Of a stretch of 64,000 nt of DNA, positions 57,483 to 64,000 are shown piece by piece (position 1 is the stretch's first letter; every line of letters starts with the position of its first letter). The translations under genes and the position numbers were made by a program. The notes below the pieces were generated by a model. The model made no database searches and had not been told where the DNA came from. It saw only the letters and a list, made by a program, of their open reading frames with translations. Source of the DNA: Plantago ovata (Eukaryota; Streptophyta; Magnoliopsida; Lamiales; Plantaginaceae); NCBI GenBank assembly GCA_028274465.1, contig CM051455.1, positions 44,781,129 through 44,845,128 of the forward strand. Reading direction: 5' to 3'.

Positions 57483-60187
57483 ATGGCTACCAATAATGGG
57501 GAAGCTAATGGAAATGGTGAGGCTTCATTCAGACCGCCTCCCATCGCTAACCAGCAGGAGGTGAATCAGCCAGAAGTACCTCAGTTGAACGTGCCGCAGT
57601 ATCGTGGTCAGGCTAGGCAATTCTCGCCGAATCTGGGAATTGAAAATGGTAGCAGGAGGGCAGGCATTCCGTCATATAGTCCACAATTTCCACCAGTTTC
57701 ACCTTACGTGCAAATCCCTTTCGGTCGGCCTCCGAGTCATCCTGTGGGACAGCAGAACTTTGGTGCTACTAATCGTGTGCGATCGCATGCGCGGTCTATG
57801 TCACAGCCCGAGGCCTTTTCCATGGATTCATTGCCACCTCTGAGCCCTTCACTTTATAAGACGGGCCAGTTTGCTGCAGATGTGTTTATGGACGAGAAGG
57901 ATGGGAGCTCTCGTCCATTCCTGCCAACCACACCTTTCGCAAGTGGTAGTTCATCGAGGGATGGAGAGAATTTACCTCCCCGCAAAACTCATAGAAGGTG
58001 CAATAGTGATATACCGTTTGGATTTTCAAGTGTTATGCAGCCTCCAGCGCCAGTTGTGCCATTAAGGAGTCCTGGTGTCTTGAATAGATCAGTGTCTGCT
58101 AAGCCTGCTCAGCTGGTTCTGAAACAAGTAGAGAGCAATGGAGAAGGGAATGGGAAGAGATATACGGGAAGGGATGGTTCAGATGACCTGCTCTCTACTT
58201 ATATGAATCTGGACAACATTGATGTGCTCAATTCCTCTGATGAGAAGCTGGGAACTGAGAATCAGGGAGACGGGATTGCCAGTGGTTCCATGACAAATGG
58301 ATGTGATGGCAATGAAGCAACTGGCGCTGCCAATGGGATTGGGAGCAACATGCAGAATCCTGGGGTCTGCGATGGACTAACCAGCGATGCTTTTGGTGAA
58401 GTCTCCACCACCCGACACCATAGAAATATCTCTATGGATAGTATTATCGGGAATATAGATTTTGATGAGGATTCCTTAAGTGTTCTTCCACCTCCTGGAG
58501 CAACGCCAGGTCAACAAACACCAGCGGGTTCGGTGGATGTGAATTCAGAAGCTTTTGGCTTGGAGTTTGGTAATGGCGAGTTTAGCAGTGCTGAGCTGCA
58601 GAAGATATTGAAGAATGAGAAACTTATTGAGATAGCTATGACTGATCCCAAGAAGGCAAAAAGGTAATATATCCTTGTAGACCATCAGTAGTTTCATGCA
58701 GTATTTATTTCTGTTTTTCTTTTTCCTGTATATCAATGAATTATATATTATGTGTTTAAGTAGATTTGTCTTGTTTCAGGATATTGGCTAACCGTCAATC
58801 TGCTGCCCGGTCAAAAGAGCGAAAGATTAGATATACTGCAGAGCTGGAACACAAGGTGCTGACTTTACAGAGCGAAGCTACAACCTTGTCTGCTCAAGTT
58901 ACTATCCTTCAAGTAAGAGCTAGCTGATAATTTTATTTTCCTCTTGTGATTGAAACACTTCTCTTTGAGATTCTTAATGCTGGTGTGCTACTTTTATTCA
59001 GCGAAACGTTGGTTTACTCAGTGCCAATAACCATGAGCTGAGAATGCGGTTGGAGTCCATGCAGCTGCAGGCTCAACTACGTGATGGTTAGTTTTTCACT
59101 TTTTTACTCTTCGTGGTTAAATATAGAGTCTGTTCCATTAGTGTTCTACAACTTCTACAACTGATGGTAATTTGTACTTTGTAGTTATATTGTTAGCAAA
59201 ACCCTGTTCTCATAATTACTAATTGACCACTAACTATAGAACAGCATAATCAAGTTTGCTGGTCTAACGTCTGAATTCTGGACCCCTTAATCCATTGGCC
59301 CTAGAACTAAAACCCTCTTGGTTATTCTAGCTATATTAGCTTTAAATTTGGTTTTTGCTTGAGCATCTTATTCCTTTGCTTATTATTCTTATGATGCTTA
59401 TTCTCTGGATTCTGGTAGTAGAATGTTTGTAATGTGTGGTATGATGAGTATGATAAGATGCTCTGCTGCAATGTTATTTTCATGTCATCTGATTTGTTGC
59501 CCTTCTGACTATGCTTTGCTTTGTTGCAAAGTTTATGAAGTAAGATAGGCTCCAGTTTTTTAGTTTACATGATGTGCTGCTAGATTTGTCATTATAATTG
59601 CTGCTTGCTTTCTCAAGAAGATAAGATAAAGAATTTCCAATTGGGACAAAGATTTCACTGACTCACTCCTAGTCTCTTAGTTTAGTTGTTTCCAAAAATT
59701 GCTGTAATAATTTCATGGTACTATAACTGCATGTTTAGCATGGATTGGAGTAATTACGTCTCGCAGTTCACTTCTTATCTCTTTAAATGCGCAGTGTTTG
59801 CGCTCAGAAAGTACTTTCTAGTCTAGTCCTCCAATTCACTTACTTTGAGTTTAGTTGTTTCCAAAAATTATTGTAATAATTTCATGGTACTATAACTGCA
59901 TGTTTAGCATGGATTGGAGTAATTACGTCTTGCAGTTCACTTCTTATCTAATGCGCAGTGTTTGTGCTCAGAAATTACTTTCTAGTCTAGTCCTCCAATT
60001 CACTTACTTTGAGTTTACCATGACAGCACTGAATGAAACATTGGTTGCGGAAGTGCAGCACTTGAGAAATGCAATGGCTGAAGTTAATAGAGGCTTCCAA
60101 CAGCTCTCAGTCAGCTCCCAGTCTTCTGAGCGCACTCTAAGCAACATGCAGCGCTCCCAGCAGCAGTCTGATGCAGAGAGCGCGTAG
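57483..60187 (+). CDS. Group I bZIP transcription factor (VIP1/bZIP29-like)
   Basis: Four exons (57483-58663, 58780-58912, 59002-59086, 60027-60187) give 519 residues. The basic region starts at about residue 394 ([16 protein letters not shown]) and has Lys rather than Arg at N-x7-K (N397, K405), the mark of group I bZIPs. A leucine zipper follows through exons 2-4. The long N-terminal half has three conserved phospho-motifs: [31 protein letters not shown] and [13 protein letters not shown]. In relatives (VIP1, RSG, bZIP29) such HxRxxS-type sites bind 14-3-3 proteins and control nuclear entry. GTG-led extension upstream of the ATG was ignored. A 5' UTR intron (about 57075-57431) is likely. 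Intact. Confidence 0.96.
59681..60013 (+). repeat. Tandem duplication of about 165 bp beside a splice acceptor
   Basis: 59681-59849 and 59850-60013 are near-identical copies (TTTAGTTGTTTCCAAAAATT start, ACTTACTTTGAG end) in intron 3 of the bZIP gene. The second ends 13 bp before exon 4. The first copy ends in the same pyrimidine-rich context but lacks the ACAG acceptor. Confidence 0.92.
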
Positions 60188-60322
60188 CAGACCAATGGAG
60201 GTACAGCTGCAAGCCTGTAGCTTTGCAGGGTGGTGGAAAGGAACCAGAGGCTTTGATGGGGAACAGTCAATGTCGTCTGGCTTTTTTTTTCTTTTCATTC
60301 ATATGAATTGGATTCATTCATC

Positions 60323-60500
60323 AGTTTTGCGCCTTCATTGCGATGCATTGAAGTTCGGATTTTACATTTTCTATTCATCTAGCATATTTATCCAGAATTC
60401 ATAGTTTTGCACCTTCAATGCGATACATTGAAGTTCGGATTCTATATTTTGTGTTCATCTAGCATATTTTTCCAGAACTTGTAGTTTTGCACCTTCAGTG
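60323..60500 (+). repeat. 80-bp tandem repeat in the bZIP 3' UTR
   Basis: AGTTTTGC-CCTTCA units start at 60323, 60403 and 60483 (the last partial). Each complete unit carries 'cattgaagttcggatt' and 'catctagcatattt'. Confidence 0.92.
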
Positions 60501-60845
60501 TCCTTTTGTTTGAAGATGATGGGTGCTGACTGCATCCTGGTATTTGAGATCCAATGAACCTGAATGGCTGCATTTTCTGAAATTGCTATTATTTTGTTGT
60601 TAAATTGTGATAGTACTAGCTAGATGATTGATGATTCCTTTGATGGGCTTAAATTACGCTTTGTTCATGTTCCAGTGATTCTGGTACATGTAACTTGCAC
60701 TCTGCTGAGATTCAATGGATTATGTCCTAGTTTCTGTTGAACCAGTGTAAATCTAATGACTTCAATTGTTCTTGCGATGTTGGCTGAACCATCTTTCCCT
60801 CATTTCTACTGTGAGTCAACCAGTCACACAAAATATCTTCTGAAA

Positions 60846-63800
60846 ATGGCTGATCAGGTAACCACCGTCAATCAACCTTCAAATGGTGCCGTGTTAGTCA
60901 AACCTGAATTGGCCACGGCGGAGATGGTGCCTAAAGGCATAGCTCCAGTAAAGAGAGAATTCCTCTGCCCTCCACCACTCAGGTCCGATGACAGAGATAA
61001 GGCAAACGACGGCGTTTCTGCTCCTCTTGTGAAGGAGAAGAAATCATAACGCCAGCTCAAACATGAGCGCCAGCAGGTGCGAACTATAAAGTTTTGTTTA
61101 TGCTTTTGAGAATATAGTAGCAACTGTAAATGAACAAACTGAAGTATTGTGTGTGTCATTCTGCTGTTCTGTGTGTGTGTATGTATCAAGAACAGCGAGT
61201 CAGGTTTGTTTTGTGTTTTATTTAGATGTATATGATACTGGTTTTGATGGAAAGCTCGGGATGCACTTCAGTAGAGTTGGGATAAAGATGAATTGTAATT
61301 TCTATAGCAGATTTCAATTTGTAATTAGTATATCAATGGCATCAGAGAATTTCATACATACACTAATCTAATCGGTTTTAAAGGTAATTAATTGCCTTTG
61401 TTTCTTCTTTAAATTGTGCCCAGATTCTGTCAGACGAATATAGTTTAATTTTCCCCAATTTACTCTTGCATAATTTGCAGATTAGAAATCAAGAATGAGA
61501 AATGGTAGAGTCAATGATGAAGAATTTACGTTTCAGACTTTCAGGGTATGGTTAGTACTTAGTAAATCCCGTTTGTTTCACTGTGTTTTTTTAAGTGTAG
61601 TTACATAAGCAACAAATAGTCTTGATTGCTTTTGATTACATCTGAGCATATAGGTTGCCGATTGTGTAAATGATTATTGGCCTGAACTTATCAACTAGAT
61701 TTGGTTATGGCATGATGAATATTTGTTGTCAATAAATAGACTTTGTTGTTCGGTTCTCAGTCAAAGAAATGTGAGGGCTTACATTACACCTAATGCTATG
61801 TCAATACTACAATTTTCTTTATCATGCTGCTTGCTATTTTAATTAACTCTTGTCATCTCAAATAACTGGCAGGTCATATAAGTTGAAGCTGAAGGTAGTG
61901 TAGAAGGAAGAAATTACAGATATGGTTATGATGGTTTCGTTAAATTTCTGCGAATGTGCACAAGTGACAGGGTGATGTGTAGAAGGTGCGTTATAACTGA
62001 CTCCACAGGGGATGGATGAACGGATTTGTTGTATGATGTAGCGTGTGTGTGGCTTGAAATGGGGGACTTGATATTTGATGAAATTCTTGAAGGGGTCCTT
62101 TTTTAGTGACAAAATTTATAATCAGGTGAAATTACTAAACTTCATGATGTTGCTATGATAATAATACAAAATAAATGTTTCCGGTATTAAACTAATCTCT
62201 CTAATTTTCCAAAAAAACTATTGTGAGTTTTGACGGTATGAATTGTTTCCTCTGATTATGGAGTCTCTATCGTAATTATCTGTTTGGTAGTAGGATCTGG
62301 AGGTGAAATAATGCTGTATGTTTGTTTCGTTGTCTTTGGTGAATTACCTTTTCATTGCTGAGATTCCTATTTCTTTAGCTGTTACCAGCTCTAACTTATA
62401 TGGATCTTTCTGGGAACAGCCTCAACGACTTGAGAAGTTGAAGCTTGCTCTATCTAATTTTTTTCATATGAACCCTGCTGACTTGCTTGCTTGTTGTGTA
62501 ACTTGTGTGTGTCGCTTACCGTGGAGATGTGTGTCACTTAAGTTAAAAAGTACAGTGACTCATCTACTCATGAGAAGTTATAGTAGTTGTTATATATTTG
62601 GTTGTTTAGTGGCCATCTACTCCTTAGAAGTTTATAAATATTAGTATACCTATTAAATATTTTTTTTAAAAGGAACATATAATTATTGAACAATTCTTAT
62701 ACATTTTTTTTTTTGAGAGAACAATTCTTATACATTTTCATTTCCCACTTTTTTTTTTTTTTTTTTTTTGAATTTTGACGTTTTTCACATATCTGGTTCG
62801 TTTCCGTTTTCACTTCCATGTAATTTTATTTTTGGCTATAAACTTCGGTGGTTGTCTAGGGTGTATGTAGTATGGACACATGAAGTTGAAAATATTGATT
62901 AGAAAGTTAAATGCACATGCACAACCCAAACTCTAAAGCCTACTAATAAACAAACGGAAGTGAGGTAAAATTATTATACAATAATTTAATTAAAATAATC
63001 ACTTGTCACGCGTAGCGTGGCACACGCATTCTAGTTTGTATATTTGTAGTAGTTGTTTAATTTTTTAGAACTTACGATACCTTGTGAGTTGCGAGTTTAC
63101 AATGTTTGATAAGGCTTGTTTGATGTCTTCCATAGGAACAAAAATATGCTCTACATATCTGTCTAAAGGTAGCGAATAGTGCTAATGTTGATTCGTGTCC
63201 ATACGGTGACAAGTGTCGTTTTAGCCATGATCTGGAAGCATTTAAATTGCAGGTTAGACGTGTTGTTTGTGATTATTTGATTGAAGTTCTGTATCTCTTT
63301 TATTGTATTGTTTCAGTTTATCGAGTCGTGTTGCTTTTGAATGTAAAAACCAGAAGATTTAGAGGGGGAACTGCCCTTTCTTGAGTGCTGAGGAGCCGTG
63401 TCCTTATGGTTTGGGTTGTAGATTTGCAAGCACACATAGGGATGATACTGGTAGTGGTGCTACTGGAACGATTGTTGCATGCAGAAAGAACTCTGAGATC
63501 AAAATACTGGAGAAGGATGTCCGGAAGCTTCTGTGGAAAAATAAGATGAAGTTTCCAAAGACAGATGCCGTCCTTAAACGTCTTGGTCTCATGGTAAGGA
63601 CTGCTTGAATTTGCAACAGCTTTTCATTAGCTGAAATATTGTTTGATTTGGGTGTTATGGTTTCAGCCTTTCAGGGCCCTGTGGAAAAAAAAAATAAAAA
63701 ATGGGGACAATGAGAATGATGTGCAGATTGTTTCAAATGGGTCAGATGATGAAAATAGCTGTTGTGAAGTGTCTAGAAAACCAACCGATGACGTGTAAGG

Positions 63801-64000
63801 AGATAAATCAATGGAAGCAGACCAGGTTGATGAAGTTAGTGGACCTCCAAAGAAGTCAAAATGCTCAGTTGATGATACTAATTCAGAATCACTTGGTGAT
63901 GGTGGTTTGTGTCGTATTATTATGCAAGTAACAATTAGTCATTGTGCTGTTAGCCAGTGTCATACTTTCACTTAGTAAGTCTGTTGTAGCAGGTCAAGTT
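60846..64000 (+). pseudogene. DUS3: tRNA-dihydrouridine synthase 3-like gene, 5' part, disrupted
   Basis: DUS3 makes dihydrouridine at tRNA position 47; its N-terminus carries CCCH zinc fingers. Visible exons: 60846-61076 (MADQVTTVN, VKREFLCPPP), 63136-63252 (first finger, SCPYGDKCRFSHD), about 63347-63593 (second finger-like unit, CPYGLGCRFASTH, then KFPKTDAVLKRLGL) and about 63675-63930. The catalytic FMN domain would lie beyond the window. Breaks: TAA at 61047-61049 where relatives have Lys/Gln in KKS-x-RQLK; a one-base frame shift at about 63380-63384 between GELPFL and SAEEPC; no AG directly before the expected exon 3 start; and TAA at about 63797-63799 after KPTDDV. Exons 1 and 2 still join in phase. 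Either a pseudogene or partly an assembly problem. Confidence 0.85.
62704..62718 (-). mobile_element. 15-bp retroposed tail with 16-bp target duplication
   Basis: GAACAATTCTTATACA occurs at 62688-62703 and 62719-62734, separated only by T11 and GAGA. On the minus strand this is TCTC plus poly(A), similar to the 25-bp insertion at 16814-16838. It lies in intron 1 of the DUS3-like gene. Confidence 0.7.

Overview
This window is nuclear DNA from a flowering plant. Genes have short exons, GT-AG introns, 5' UTR introns and TATA-box promoters, and the spaces between them are filled with plant transposons (CACTA, hAT, Mutator-like, copia, LINE, tRNA-derived SINE). The mannose-6-phosphate-reductase-like aldo-keto reductases and general gene style fit an asterid eudicot, perhaps Lamiales, but that is inference.

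Layout. 1-8 kb: gene-poor, with a minus-strand SINE and an 800-bp tandem duplication that shares motifs with intron 2 of the downstream reductase genes. 8-27 kb: a tandem array of three six-exon aldo-keto reductase genes (8152-10124, 17905-19748, 24066-26365) with identical splice phases. The spacers hold a 3.8-kb CACTA element with a decayed TNP-like gene, a foldback element, a 5'-truncated LINE, a Pack-MULE-like element with about 125-bp terminal inverted repeats, and a SINE. 27-32.7 kb: a whole-looking, very young Ty1/copia element on the minus strand, inserted into the third reductase unit. 34-35 kb: a Mutator-like element with a palindromic GC-rich core. 36-43.7 kb: three host genes, a group II BASIC PENTACYSTEINE transcription factor (+), an INO80C/IES6-like chromatin-remodelling subunit (-) and the GINS replication subunit PSF1 (-) with two E2F-like promoter sites. 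44.6-45.3 kb: an 8-bp-TSD hAT MITE. 46-55.7 kb: two diverged direct copies of a 2.6-2.9-kb segment flanking a copia relic; one copy is the unfilled reference for three insertions in the other. 57.5-60.2 kb: a group I bZIP (VIP1/bZIP29-like). 60.8-64 kb: the start of a tRNA-dihydrouridine synthase 3-like gene that carries several disabling changes and runs off the window.

The reductases, if active, would reduce hexose-6-phosphates to hexitol-6-phosphates (mannitol or sorbitol synthesis). Tandem duplication plus a shared core promoter suggests dosage amplification. The gene-rich right half holds ordinary regulatory and housekeeping functions. The most interesting material is in the transposons: three Mutator-like or foldback elements sharing one architecture with hairpin-rich cores, three 15-25-bp poly(A) insertions with perfect or near-perfect target duplications, and insertion sites that paralogous segments confirm.
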